Below are positions 17,134 through 27,230 of a stretch of 64,000 nucleotides of DNA, one piece after another. Origin of the DNA: Magnetospirillum sp. 15-1. Lineage in GTDB: Bacteria > Pseudomonadota > Alphaproteobacteria > Rhodospirillales > Magnetospirillaceae. The notes beneath the pieces are model-generated. The model was not told the origin of the DNA. It did not search any database and was given only the letters and a program-made list of their open reading frames with translations. Position 1 is the first letter of the stretch. The number at the start of each line of letters is the position of its first letter. A program made the translations under genes and the position numbers. The stretch is from NCBI RefSeq assembly GCF_900184795.1, contig NZ_FXXN01000027.1, positions 355,748 through 419,747 on the forward strand. Direction: 5' to 3'.

Positions 17134-17817
17134 TCAGTCGGGGCGCAGCATATAGCCCATGCCGCGCACCGTCTGAAGATAACGCGGCATCTTGGGGTCG
17201 TCCTCGATCTTCTTGCGCAGGCGGGTCACCTGGACGTCGACGGTGCGGGGATTGGCCGAGTTGCCGGTACGGACCGCCAGATCGTCGCGCGACACTCCCT
17301 GGCCCGCCACCTCGGCCAGGATGGACAGCAGGTCGCGTTCGGCCTGGGTCAGATGGACCGGCTGGTCGTCCTGGCGCAGTTCGGCGCGGCCCATGTCCCA
17401 GACGAAGGCGCCCAGGCGCAGCTCGTTGGTCGGCCCCGGTTCGTCGCGAGGACTGCGGCGCAGGATGGAGGCGACGCGCAGCAGCAGTTCGCGCGGCTCG
17501 AACGGCTTGGACAGATAGTCGTCGGCGCCGGATTCCAGTCCCTTGATGCGGTCGTCCACCTCGCCGCGCGCCGTCAGCAGCAAGATGGGCAGGCCCTTGC
17601 CCTCGGCCCGCAGCGAGCGGGTCAGCGCCATGCCGTCCTCGCCCGGCATCATGACGTCGAGCACCATCATGTCGAAGGCCAGCCCGGCCATGCACTGACG
17701 CGCCTCGACGGCGTCGGCGGCGGTGGCCACCAGATAGCCGTTGTCGGAAAGATATTTGCGCAGCAATTCGCGCAGGCGCCGGTCATCGTCCACCACCAGG
17801 ATGTGGGCGTCTTCCAT
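17134..17817 (-). CDS. OmpR/PetR-type response regulator
   Basis: A 227-residue two-domain regulator. The receiver (1-120) has ILVVDDDRRLRELL, phospho-acceptor DMMVLDVMMPGEDG (Asp near 54) and LSKPFEPREL with the conserved lysine. The C-terminal winged helix (about 135-227) closes with NPRTVDVQVTRLRKKIEDDP and YLQTVRGMGYML. It starts four bases after the MarR gene stop and is followed by the EnvZ-type kinase. The MarR-OmpR order matches petP-petR of Rhodobacter, where PetR is needed for cytochrome bc1 expression, but a bc1 link here is inference. Confidence 0.93.
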   Translation of the reverse strand: MEDAHILVVDDDRRLRELLRKYLSDNGYLVATAADAVEARQCMAGLAFDMMVLDVMMPGEDGMALTRSLRAEGKGLPILLLTARGEVDDRIKGLESGADDYLSKPFEPRELLLRVASILRRSPRDEPGPTNELRLGAFVWDMGRAELRQDDQPVHLTQAERDLLSILAEVAGQGVSRDDLAVRTGNSANPRTVDVQVTRLRKKIEDDPKMPRYLQTVRGMGYMLRPD

Positions 17818-17820
17818 GGC

Positions 17821-18327
17821 TCAGGCTCCTCGGCGCGGCCCGGCGGCGCGGGCGGGGAAGCGGCCGCGACCGGCCTCGTCCACCAGGCCCAGCATCACCT
17901 TGCGGAAGCCTTCCACCGCTTCGGCGCCGGCTTCGCGATAGGCCCGCGCGATGCGGGCGCGCTGGCGCTCGGTCAGGAGGCGCTCCAGTTCGACCCCCTT
18001 TTCGGTCAGCTCCAGCAGGCGCTGGCGGCGGTCGCGCACTCCCGGCCGCTGGACGATGAAGGTCTCGGTCACCAGTTGGCCCAGCACGCGGGACAGGCTC
18101 TGCTTGGTGATGCGCAGGATGTCCAGCAGGTCGCTGACCGTGATGCCGGGATGGCGGCCGACGAAATAGATCACCCGGTGGTGGGCGCGGCCGAAGCCGT
18201 ATTCTCCCAGGATGGCGTCGGGCTCGGCGGTGAAATCGCGATAGGCGAAGAACAGCAGCTCGATCCCCTGCCGCAGTTCCTCCTCGCGCAGGAACAGCGG
18301 GTTGATGCCGGTCTTGATGTCGCTCAT
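17821..18327 (-). CDS. MarR-family regulator (PetP-like)
   Basis: A 168-residue winged-helix regulator. The N-terminal dimer helix is RQGIELLFFAYRDFTAEPD; the DNA-binding core is GITVSDLLDILRITKQSLSRVLGQLV, with a wing at RPGVRDRRQRLLELTEKG. It matches PetP, whose gene precedes petR in Rhodobacter and other alphaproteobacteria. It heads a marR-ompR-envZ operon, and its start region is divergent from ilvE with a palindromic site between them that it may bind. Confidence 0.88.
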   Translation of the reverse strand: MSDIKTGINPLFLREEELRQGIELLFFAYRDFTAEPDAILGEYGFGRAHHRVIYFVGRHPGITVSDLLDILRITKQSLSRVLGQLVTETFIVQRPGVRDRRQRLLELTEKGVELERLLTERQRARIARAYREAGAEAVEGFRKVMLGLVDEAGRGRFPARAAGPRRGA

Positions 18328-18337
18328 GGCGTGGTTA

Positions 18338-18354
18338 TGTCAGTCATGTTGACA
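18338..18354. promoter_or_regulatory. Palindromic operator candidate between marR-type gene and ilvE
   Basis: TGTCA-GTCATGT-TGACA is a 5-7-5 inverted repeat in the 120-base divergent region. It overlaps TTGACA (18349-18354), a possible -35 box for ilvE. Spacing suits a MarR dimer; binding is unproven. Confidence 0.45.
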
Positions 18355-18447
18355 TATATGACCTATAAATGTTACGCCATGCAAGAGAGATTGGTAATTT
18401 TCCAACCTCACGCCCTGCTGCCACCTCATTATTGGAACGGAACGACC

Positions 18448-19320
18448 ATGTCAGTCCTCCCCTTCGACGACCGCGACGGCTTTCTCTGGTTCGACGGCAA
18501 GCTGGTTCCCTGGCGTGACGCCAAGATCCACGTGCTGACCCACGGCCTGCATTACGGGTCCTGTGTGTTCGAGGGCGAACGGGTGTATGGCGGCAAGGTG
18601 TTCAAGCTGCGCGAACATTCCCAGCGCCTGATCGAGTCGGGCCGCATTCTCGGCTTCGAGGTGCCGTGGACCGTGGAAGAGATCGACGAGGCCACCATGG
18701 CCACCGTCAAGGCCAACAACATCGTCGACGGCTACGTCCGTCCGGTGGCGTGGCGCGGCAGCGAGATGATGGGCGTCGCCGCCCAGACCACCAAGATCCG
18801 CTTCGCGGTGGCCACCTGGTCGTGGCCCAGCTACTGGAGCCCCGAGGCCCGCATGAAGGGTATCCGTCTCAACGTCTCCACCTGGAAGCGCCCCCATCCC
18901 GAGACCGCGCCGACCGCGTCCAAGGCAGCGGGCCTGTACATGATCTGCACCATGAGCAAGCACAAGGCCGAGGGCGACGGGTACGAGGACTCCCTGATGC
19001 TCGACTGGCGCGGCCAAGTCGCCGAGGCCACCGGCGCCAACATCTTCTTTGTGTTCGGCGATGAACTCCACACCCCGACGCCCGATTGCTTCTTGAACGG
19101 CATCACCCGCCAGACGGTGATCGCCCTGGCCAAGAAGCGCGGCATCAAGGTGGTGGAGCGGGCCATTTTCCCCGAGGACATGACCAAGGCGTCCGAATGC
19201 TTCCTCACCGGAACCGCCGCCGAGGTGACCCCGGTGCGCGAGATCGGGACCTACTCGTTCACGCCCGGCGATATTACCCGTCAATTGATAACGGATTATG
19301 ACGCATTGGTGCGTGCCTAG
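18448..19320 (+). CDS. ilvE: Branched-chain amino acid aminotransferase
   Basis: A 290-residue fold-type IV aminotransferase acting on leucine, isoleucine and valine with 2-oxoglutarate and PLP. Seen: FLWFDGKLVPWRDAKIHVLTHGLHYGSCVFEGERVY at the N-terminus, YVRPVAWRG near 92, the PLP-lysine region TASKAAGLYMICTMSKHKA near 155, and GQVAEATGANIFFV with the family EATGAN motif. The C-terminal FLTGTAAEVTPV completes the signature. GGAACGGAACG precedes the start. It is transcribed divergently from the PetP-like gene. Confidence 0.95.
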   Translation: MSVLPFDDRDGFLWFDGKLVPWRDAKIHVLTHGLHYGSCVFEGERVYGGKVFKLREHSQRLIESGRILGFEVPWTVEEIDEATMATVKANNIVDGYVRPVAWRGSEMMGVAAQTTKIRFAVATWSWPSYWSPEARMKGIRLNVSTWKRPHPETAPTASKAAGLYMICTMSKHKAEGDGYEDSLMLDWRGQVAEATGANIFFVFGDELHTPTPDCFLNGITRQTVIALAKKRGIKVVERAIFPEDMTKASECFLTGTAAEVTPVREIGTYSFTPGDITRQLITDYDALVRA

Positions 19321-19462
19321 TTAACGGGCGGTCGCGGCGCCCTCGTGATTTTCCACGGACCTGCGGAAAGCCGGTATTTTCTTTTCTGGGCTTTCGTAAT
19401 AGGCTCCGCATGGGAATTAGGATGGGCGCTGCGACCGGATCGGGCCGGCCGCGATTGAACGG

Positions 19463-21181
19463 ATGGGAGTTTCCGTGTCGCACGCTTGGCAGAATCTTCG
19501 GCTGTCCAGCCGTTTCATGCTCATTGTCGGGGCCGGCGTCGTAATTCTGATCGCCGGTGTCGTTCTCACCATCGCCCGATTCGAGCGCGCCGAAATGGAG
19601 CGCCAGTTGCTGCAGCTCTCGGCCAACGAGATGACTTCGCTGCACGCCCTGATTCTCAACGTCATGGCCAAGCGGCCCGAGGATGGGGACAATATCGGCA
19701 TCACCGTCTTCAACAACTGGTTCGATTCGCGCAACATCCACTATCCCGGCAAGGTATGGAGCGCCTGGGGGCCCAAGGTGGCCGCCCATATGAAGGAAGT
19801 CGAGCCCGAGAAGCCGGCCAAGCTGCCCAAGGACGACGTCGACCGCGAGGCCTTCGAGACCAAGGTGGCGGTCGGGCGGTTCGAGGGCGGCTTCTACCGC
19901 TATTCCCTGCCCATCGTGCTGGGCGTCACCGACGGCGCCAAGGAAGAGGTCTGTCACGCCTGTCACGGCGGCATGGGCATGGTCGACGGCGACGTGATCG
20001 CCGTGCTGTCCTCGTCGCTGTCCACCGCCGAATCCGAGGCGCGCCTGAATCAGGTGCTGACCTGGCTGGTGGTGGGCGGCATCGTCGCCACCGTGCTGGC
20101 GGTGTTCGGCGTTCGCACCATCTTGAAGCGGATCATCGCCGACCCCATCGAGGACATGACCGTGCGCATGGAAAAGCTGGCGCGCGGTGACGTCTCGGTC
20201 GGCGTGCCGGCCCTGGAGCGTCGGGACGAGGTGGGCGACATCGCCCGCGCCGTCCAGGTCTTCAAGGACAACACCATCGCCAAGCAGCAGATGGAGGTGG
20301 AGGCCCAGGCCGCCACGGCGGCGCGGGAGCAGCGCATGCACCGTCTCGAAGGCCTGATCGCCGCTTTCGACAAGGCGGTCACGGCGGTGTTGGATTCTGT
20401 GTCGGCCTCGGCGCAGCAGATGATCCACACGGCGCGCAGCATGGTGAGCTCGGCCGATCAGGCGTTGGAGAAGGCCAACAGCGCCGCCCAACAGGCCAGC
20501 GAAGCCAACCAGAATGTCGGGACCGTGGCCGCCGCCGCCGAGGAGCTTTCCTCCTCCATCAGCGAAATCGCCCAGCAGGTCGGCATGTCCAACCAGGTGG
20601 CGGTCTCCGCCACCAAGGAGGCGGAGTCGGTCAATACCCGCGTGCAGGGATTGGCCGGTGCCGCCGACAAGATCGGCGAGATCGTCGAGATGATCACCGG
20701 CATCGCCGAGCAGACCAATCTGCTGGCGCTCAACGCCACCGTCGAGGCTGCGCGGGCCGGCGAGGCCGGCAAGGGCTTCAACGTGGTGGCGTCCGAGGTG
20801 AAGAATCTGGCCCGCCAGACGGTGGGCGCCACCGAGGACATCGCGTCCCAGGTCAATACCATCCAGCAGGAAACCGACAAGACGGTGCGGGCCATCCGCG
20901 GCATCAACACCACCATCTCCTCCATGGACGGCATCACCACCGCCATCGCCTCGGCCATCGAGGAGCAGGGGGCCGCCACCCAGGAGATCGCCCGCAACAT
21001 CGATCATGCCGCCTCGGGGACCAGGTTCGTCTACGCGAACATCAACGCGGTGACCCAGACCATTCACGAAACCGACCAGTCGGCCAAGGATGTGCTGGGG
21101 GCGGTGGAAACCCTGCAGCGTCAGGCCATGACCCTTCGGGCCGAGGTGGATCGCTTCCTGAGCGGCATCCGCGAGGCATAA
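19463..21181 (+). CDS. Methyl-accepting chemotaxis protein with c-type haem motif in its sensor domain
   Basis: A 572-residue chemoreceptor. Helix one is at about 19-38 (RFMLIVGAGVVILIAGVVLT); the periplasmic domain (40-190) contains VCHACHGG with C164-x-x-C167-H168, the covalent haem-c attachment motif. Its NWFDSRNIHYPGKVWSAWGPKV and YRYSLPI pattern suits Tll0287-like (DUF3365) haem sensor domains. Helix two is near 195-215, then HAMP, a long coiled coil and the signalling hairpin tip [24 protein letters not shown] near 413. It probably senses redox state or a gas and feeds CheA. The start is ATG 19463; GTG 19475 or downstream starts are less likely. It is monocistronic. Confidence 0.92.
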   Translation: MGVSVSHAWQNLRLSSRFMLIVGAGVVILIAGVVLTIARFERAEMERQLLQLSANEMTSLHALILNVMAKRPEDGDNIGITVFNNWFDSRNIHYPGKVWSAWGPKVAAHMKEVEPEKPAKLPKDDVDREAFETKVAVGRFEGGFYRYSLPIVLGVTDGAKEEVCHACHGGMGMVDGDVIAVLSSSLSTAESEARLNQVLTWLVVGGIVATVLAVFGVRTILKRIIADPIEDMTVRMEKLARGDVSVGVPALERRDEVGDIARAVQVFKDNTIAKQQMEVEAQAATAAREQRMHRLEGLIAAFDKAVTAVLDSVSASAQQMIHTARSMVSSADQALEKANSAAQQASEANQNVGTVAAAAEELSSSISEIAQQVGMSNQVAVSATKEAESVNTRVQGLAGAADKIGEIVEMITGIAEQTNLLALNATVEAARAGEAGKGFNVVASEVKNLARQTVGATEDIASQVNTIQQETDKTVRAIRGINTTISSMDGITTAIASAIEEQGAATQEIARNIDHAASGTRFVYANINAVTQTIHETDQSAKDVLGAVETLQRQAMTLRAEVDRFLSGIREA

Positions 21182-21298
21182 CCTGGACGTAAGAATGGGG
21201 GGCGGCGTTTCCGCCTTCCATTCCGGAGGGATTCCAGGTAACTCTGTGGCCCACAAGGTATTGAAGGGTGCCCTGGGTCAGGGTACCAGGGGGTGTTG

Positions 21299-21490
21299 AT
21301 GAGCCTTCCCAAGACCGTACTCGATTGCCCGCACTGCCAGCAGAGCAGCGACCATCGCGTCCATTCCTATGGCGACGGTACCGCCATCGTATGGTGCGGC
21401 TCGTGCCATAACCCGCGCGAACTGCTGATGGCCCAACTGCGCCGCATGGCGCGCCAGGGCGGACGCTCGGCGACCATCGCCGCCGAATAG
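21299..21490 (+). CDS. Small zinc-ribbon protein
   Basis: A 63-residue protein with two CxxC pairs: CPHC near residue 10 and CGSC near 33, separated by SDHRVHSYGDGTAIVW. This fits a treble-clef or zinc-ribbon fold. No catalytic motif is seen. AGGGGG lies six bases before ATG 21299, strong support for translation; a GTG and a TTG immediately upstream are less likely starts. It lies between a chemoreceptor and a convergent HD-GYP regulator with no operon partner. Role unknown; nucleic-acid or protein binding is the usual guess for such ribbons. Confidence 0.7.
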   Translation: MSLPKTVLDCPHCQQSSDHRVHSYGDGTAIVWCGSCHNPRELLMAQLRRMARQGGRSATIAAE

Positions 21491-21521
21491 CTTCGGCCCT
21501 TCGAATGACGGACTGAATCGC

Positions 21522-22571
21522 CTATAGCGGCGGCGGCGCATCCTCGTCGAGGATGCCGGCCCCCTTTTCCTCCACCACATCGATGCAGGCCTGGACGACC
21601 GCCGGGTCGTAGCGGGTGCCGGAATGGTCCCGCAATTCCTGGATGGCGACGTCCAACCCCAGCGCCGGCCGGTAGGGGCGGTGGGAGGAGATGGCCTCCA
21701 GCACGTCGGCCACGGCGATGATCCGTGATTCCAGGATGATTTCGTCGCCCTTGAGGCCCAGGGGATACCCGCTGCCGTCCAGCCGTTCGTGGTGCTGGCG
21801 GATCATGTCGGCCACCGGCCAGGGGAACTCGATGTCCTTCATGATCTCCCAGCCCATCTGGGGATGCATGCGGATGACCTTGTGCACCTCGGCCGACAGT
21901 TTGCCGGGGCGGCTGAGGAATTCGGCCGGAATGTGAATCTTGCCGATGTCGTGCAGCAGCCCGCCGGTGCGCAGCCCTTCCACCACCGCCTCCGACAAGC
22001 CCATCCGCCGCCCGATGGCGGTGGACAACTGCGCCACCCGGCGCTGGTGGCCGGTGGTGTAGGGGTCGCGCATCTCCAGCGTCAGCGACAGCGAGCGGAC
22101 GGTCTGGAGCAGCACCCGCTTCAGGCGCTCGGCGGTGGTGCGGCGCTCCTCCTCCACCGCCTTGCGCTCGATGGCGTAGAGGATGGTGCGGCGGATCAGG
22201 TTGCCGTCGCCCTGGCCCTTGACCAGATAATCCTGACAGCCGTGCTGCAGGGCCAGCAAACCCATGGATTCGTCGTCCAGCCCGGTGCAGATGACGATGG
22301 GCAGCTTCGGCGCCGCGGCGCGCAGGCGCTCCACCGTCTCGATGCCGTGGGCGTCGGGAAGCGAAAGATCGAGAAGAACGGCATCGGGGGGCGCGTCGGC
22401 GATTCCGGCGATGGCTTCGCTCAGGGTGGCGGCGCGGCGGCAATTGAAGCCGCCGACCTCGCTCAGCAGCAATTCGATCAGGCGGGCGTCGGCGGGATTA
22501 TCCTCGATGACCAGAAGGTCCACGGGGCTCGATCGCATATCGGTCATTTCGATATCCCGTGTCAGATGCAT
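21522..22571 (-). CDS. HD-GYP response regulator (putative c-di-GMP phosphodiesterase)
   Basis: About 341-349 residues. The receiver (1-130) has LLVIEDNPADARLIE and phospho-acceptor VLLDLSLPDAHG, then LVKGQGDGNL with the switch lysine region. The HD-GYP domain (about 155-340) shows TTGHQRRVAQLS, LLHDIGKIHIP with the HD pair, RMHPQMGWEIM, HHERLDGSGYPLGLKG (GYP motif) and VADVLEAISSHRPYRPAL. HD-GYP enzymes hydrolyse cyclic di-GMP, so this links phosphorelay to motility or biofilm. The start is either at 22571 or at MTDMRSSPVD (22547). The gene is flanked by chemoreceptors on the other strand. Confidence 0.9.
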   Translation of the reverse strand: MHLTRDIEMTDMRSSPVDLLVIEDNPADARLIELLLSEVGGFNCRRAATLSEAIAGIADAPPDAVLLDLSLPDAHGIETVERLRAAAPKLPIVICTGLDDESMGLLALQHGCQDYLVKGQGDGNLIRRTILYAIERKAVEEERRTTAERLKRVLLQTVRSLSLTLEMRDPYTTGHQRRVAQLSTAIGRRMGLSEAVVEGLRTGGLLHDIGKIHIPAEFLSRPGKLSAEVHKVIRMHPQMGWEIMKDIEFPWPVADMIRQHHERLDGSGYPLGLKGDEIILESRIIAVADVLEAISSHRPYRPALGLDVAIQELRDHSGTRYDPAVVQACIDVVEEKGAGILDEDAPPPL

Positions 22572-22925
22572 CGAGTGTATCCCCGGCCCCCTGGGACGCT
22601 ATCGGGCCGAAACCCGAGGCACTCCAATGTTGTGGCATAATGTAGCGAAGATGTTAAGGGGCGTGACATCGTGGCTGGTCTGCCCTTTATGCACTTTGTG
22701 ATATTGATCCGATATTTGATGGGCAATCCGTTGATTAATGTCAATGGATTGAAAAACATGAATATTCTGCGCATAAACTGAAGGCGGCATTGCGCCATCC
22801 CTCTGGATAAAAATCTTTAAAAGAGGTTAATATAAGCCCAATGTAATAGGGCTGCCTGTGCGGGTGGCGTGGTGCGCTTTCAGCCGTGCCGGGAGACCCG
22901 CCGGGCCGATTGAGGGAGGGTTCCC
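22572..22925. other. 354-bp intergenic region
   Basis: The middle (about 22680-22850) is AT-rich compared with the surroundings. Both flanking promoters (HD-GYP gene, minus; chemoreceptor, plus) must lie here. Short frames exist on the minus strand but none has a plausible start site or composition. A degenerate copy of the dispersed hairpin repeat sits at 22888-22916, ending GATTGAGGGAGGG as the ribosome binding site of the chemoreceptor. Confidence 0.6.
22888..22916 (+). repeat. Dispersed hairpin repeat, copy before chemoreceptor
   Basis: GCCGGGAGACCCG (hairpin CGGG-AGA-CCCG) followed by CCGGGCCGATTGAGGG, the common end. It directly precedes the ATG at 22926. Confidence 0.45.
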
Positions 22926-24620
22926 ATGGGCGGATTGAAACTCGGGATCGGGGCTAAGATTTGGACGCTGGTCGCCCTGCTGGTGGTGGGGCTGGGCCTG
23001 TTGACCATACAAAGTCTGTCGTCTACCCGTGAAACACTGGTCGAGGATCGGCGTCAGACTCTCAGGCAACAGGTCGAAACCGCGTCTAGCGTGGTGGCGC
23101 AGTATCAGCAGCGGGTGGCCAAGGGCGAAATGACGGAGAGCGCCGCCAAGGACGCGGCCTTCGAAGTATTGCGCGGTATGCGTTACGGCAATAATGACTA
23201 TTTCGTGGTGACCGACCTGAACGTGGTCACGATCATGCATCCGTTGCGGCCCGACCTCAACGGCAAGGATATGTCCCAGGTCAAGGACCCCAACGGCGTC
23301 TACTTCGCCCGTCAGCAGGTCGAGGAATCCAAGCAGTTCGGCAGTGCTTACGTGGCCTATGCCTTTCCCCGCGTCAAGGATGGACCGCCGGTGCCCAAGC
23401 TGAGCTACGCCCAGATGTTCAAGCCCTGGGGGTGGACCATCCTGACCGGCGTCTATGTCGACGACATCGACGAGGCCTATCACGCCAAGATGCTCGATAT
23501 CGGTGTGAAGGCGGCGGTGCTGGGCCTGCTGGTGGCACTGGTGGCGGTGCTGATCGCCCGCTCCATCACCGGCCCGCTGGGGCAGTTGGTCACCCGCATG
23601 CGGGCCCTGGCCGACGGCGATATCGCGCACGAGGTCAAGGGCACCGAGCGGCAGGACGAGATGGGAGCCCTGGCCCGCGCCATGGAGGTGTTCCGCGGCA
23701 GCGCCCTCGAGAATCGCCGTCTGCTCGACGAGCAGGAACGGCTCAAGCAGGACGCCGCCCAGGAGCGCAACCGGACGCTGCGGGACATGGCCGAGGGGTT
23801 GGAGCGCCGGGTCAAGGTGGCCATGGACGCCATCAATCGGGTGGGCCAGCGTCTGAACGGCGCGTCCAGCGCCATGACCCACACGGCGGAACAGACCTCC
23901 GAGCAGACCAGCGCCGTGGTCGCCGCCACGGAGCAGACCTCGGGCAACGTGCAGACCGTGGCCTCGGCCGCCGAGGAACTCAGCGCCTCGGGCAACGAGA
24001 TCAGCCGTCAGGTGGCCCTGACCGCCGACATCGCACGGGCCGCCGCCGAGGAGGCGGAGCAGACCAATTCCATGGTGGCGGCCCTGGCCGCCGCCGCCGG
24101 CCGCATCGGCGAGGTGGTGCAGTTGATCGACGCCATCGCCGGCCAGACCAACCTGCTGGCGCTCAACGCCACCATCGAGGCGGCGCGGGCCGGCGAGGCG
24201 GGCAAGGGCTTTGCCGTGGTGGCGGGCGAGGTCAAGACGCTCGCCAACCAGACCGCCAAGGCGACCCAGGAAATCACCACCCAGATTTCCGCCGTCCAGG
24301 CCGAGACCACCAAGGCGGTGGCGGCCATCCGCCATATCGGCGAGACCATCAACCGGGTGGATGAGGCGACATCCTCCATCGCCAGCGCGGTGGAGGAGCA
24401 GAACGCGGCCATCCACGAAATCACCCGCAGCGTGCAGGAAGCGGCGCGTGGCACCCGCGAGGTGGCCGAGCATATCGGCAAGGTGGAGGAGGGAACCAGC
24501 ACCTCGCGTTCGGCCGCCGAGGAAGTGGCCGGTTCGGCCAGCGAGATGGTGAGCCAGAACGGCACCCTGACCCGCGAGATCGACGATTTCCTGCGGGAAA
24601 TCCGGTCACAGGCGGTGTAG
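22926..24620 (+). CDS. Methyl-accepting chemotaxis protein with single Cache_2 domain
   Basis: A 564-residue chemoreceptor. Helix one (about 10-30) leads to a periplasmic Cache_2-type domain: [31 protein letters not shown] near 85-115, then [24 protein letters not shown] and [17 protein letters not shown] near 170. Helix two (about 190-215) is followed by HAMP ([22 protein letters not shown]) and the cytoplasmic hairpin with [24 protein letters not shown]. Cache_2 receptors usually sense small organic acids or amines. The start ATG has GAGGGAGGG upstream. The C-terminus lacks an NWETF-type CheR tether. A bidirectional terminator follows. Confidence 0.95.
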   Translation: MGGLKLGIGAKIWTLVALLVVGLGLLTIQSLSSTRETLVEDRRQTLRQQVETASSVVAQYQQRVAKGEMTESAAKDAAFEVLRGMRYGNNDYFVVTDLNVVTIMHPLRPDLNGKDMSQVKDPNGVYFARQQVEESKQFGSAYVAYAFPRVKDGPPVPKLSYAQMFKPWGWTILTGVYVDDIDEAYHAKMLDIGVKAAVLGLLVALVAVLIARSITGPLGQLVTRMRALADGDIAHEVKGTERQDEMGALARAMEVFRGSALENRRLLDEQERLKQDAAQERNRTLRDMAEGLERRVKVAMDAINRVGQRLNGASSAMTHTAEQTSEQTSAVVAATEQTSGNVQTVASAAEELSASGNEISRQVALTADIARAAAEEAEQTNSMVAALAAAAGRIGEVVQLIDAIAGQTNLLALNATIEAARAGEAGKGFAVVAGEVKTLANQTAKATQEITTQISAVQAETTKAVAAIRHIGETINRVDEATSSIASAVEEQNAAIHEITRSVQEAARGTREVAEHIGKVEEGTSTSRSAAEEVAGSASEMVSQNGTLTREIDDFLREIRSQAV

Positions 24621-24633
24621 CTCCGGGCATGAA

Positions 24634-24667
24634 AAAAGCCCCTCGGCCGCGAGGCCGAGGGGCTTTT
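24634..24667. terminator. Bidirectional terminator between chemoreceptor and aspartate aminotransferase
   Basis: AAAAGCCCCTCGGCC-GCGA-GGCCGAGGGGCTTTT: perfect 15-bp stem with A- and T-runs on both sides, so it can end both convergent transcripts. Confidence 0.92.
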
Positions 24668-24679
24668 GCCTTGGTCGTC

Positions 24680-25927
<1,248 letters not shown>

Positions 25928-26087
25928 TTACGCGCGCCCGCGTACGAGTGCAAGGATCATCCTGATTCCGTGATAGAATGCCTGACCGGAGCGGGGCAAG
26001 GAATGAATGCTGAAGCTCCGATTGCCATCCCGTGCGGGAAGTGGAATCATGCGCTCCCGTCTTTCAGCCTGTGGAAAGTGCCGTTTC

Positions 26088-27230
26088 ATGAGGATCGCCG
26101 CTGCCGTCGCCGCGCTGCTCTCGCTCTCTCTGCCCGTGGCCGAAGGTGCCTGGGCGGCACCCAGGAAGGCCGCGAAGCCCGCCGCCGCCGAGGCGCGTCA
26201 CGTCAGTCTGGCTGCTGCCGCCGCCAATGGCGACATGGAGGCCCAGTACCAGTTGGCCGTGGCCTATCGCGACGGCGGCCATGGGCTCAAGGCCGATGCG
26301 CAGGCGGCGCTGGTGTGGTTCATGCTGGCCGGGGCCGAGGGCCATGCCGCCGCCGCCGCCGAGGCGGCCAAGGCTTTCGAGGCCGGCAAGGGCGTCAAGC
26401 GTGACCTCAACGCCGCCGGCAACTGGTGGTACAAGGCCGGCACCCTGGGCGACGCCCAGGCCCGTAAGCGCTGGATCGATCTGTTCATCGAGGGTGAGGT
26501 TCATGCCGTCGGCAGCCGCGACGGCATCGCCTGGCTGGCCGAATCCGCGCAAGCCGGCGATCTGCGCGCCATGATGGCCCTGGCCGACGTGCTGGAGCGT
26601 GGCCAGGGTGTGGCCCCCGATTCCGCCGCGGCCGAGGGCTGGTACCGTCAGGCCGCCCTGCTGTACGGCGACGTGGAGGCCCGCTTCCGGCTGGGCCGCC
26701 TTCTGCTCGCCCGCCCGGCCATGTGGCGCAAGCCGGCCGAGGAGGATTGGAACGCCAAGGACACCGAGCGCAAGAACCGTCCGTTCGGCGCCGTGTGGTA
26801 TCCGGTCAAGCCGCCCAATGCCGAGGAGGCCGGCGCGGTGCAACTGCGTCCCGGCATCAACGAGGGCGAGCGCTGGCTGCGCTCCGCCGCCCGCCGGGGC
26901 CATGCCGAGGCGCAATATCTGCTGGGCTCTGCCAAGGTGGCCGGCATGGAGCTGCCCATGGACATGGTCGAGGGCGTGGCATGGCTGGAAGCCGCCGCCC
27001 TCCAGGGCCATGCCGAGGCGCTGTTCGCTCTGGGCGATCTGGCGACCAAGGGGCAGGGCTTTTATGCCAAGGACCCGGTCCGGGCTTATGTCATGTACGA
27101 TCTCGCCGCCGCCCAGGGCGAGGACAACGCCAAGGCGGCCCGCGACGCCGTCGCCAAGGGCATGAACCCGCGCCAGACCGCCCGCGCCCGTCAGCTGGTG
27201 CAGGAACTGCGCGACCTCGCCGGGCTCTGA
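26088..27230 (+). CDS. Sel1-repeat (TPR-like) exported protein
   Basis: About 380 residues. A signal peptide (IAAAVAALLSLSLPVAEGAWA) is followed by Sel1-like repeats with the AxxGxxxAqxxLgxxYxxG pattern, for example NGDMEAQYQLAVAYRDG, RRGHAEAQYLLGSAKVAG and LQGHAEALFALGDLATKG. Between them is a non-repeat insert rich in Trp and Lys (WRKPAEEDWNAKDTERKNRP). Sel1 proteins are scaffolds in signal transduction and envelope biology. The start at 26088 is chosen as the last ATG before the hydrophobic core with GGAAAG upstream; ATG 26049, also with a ribosome site, would lengthen the n-region. It converges on the Hpt gene with no bases between the stops. Confidence 0.82.
   Translation: MRIAAAVAALLSLSLPVAEGAWAAPRKAAKPAAAEARHVSLAAAAANGDMEAQYQLAVAYRDGGHGLKADAQAALVWFMLAGAEGHAAAAAEAAKAFEAGKGVKRDLNAAGNWWYKAGTLGDAQARKRWIDLFIEGEVHAVGSRDGIAWLAESAQAGDLRAMMALADVLERGQGVAPDSAAAEGWYRQAALLYGDVEARFRLGRLLLARPAMWRKPAEEDWNAKDTERKNRPFGAVWYPVKPPNAEEAGAVQLRPGINEGERWLRSAARRGHAEAQYLLGSAKVAGMELPMDMVEGVAWLEAAALQGHAEALFALGDLATKGQGFYAKDPVRAYVMYDLAAAQGEDNAKAARDAVAKGMNPRQTARARQLVQELRDLAGL

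Noticed and set aside
22562-22798. 78-codon minus-strand ORF in the 22.6 kb gap
   Set aside because: Atypical codon use, no ribosome site, and no known family; more likely AT-rich promoter DNA.
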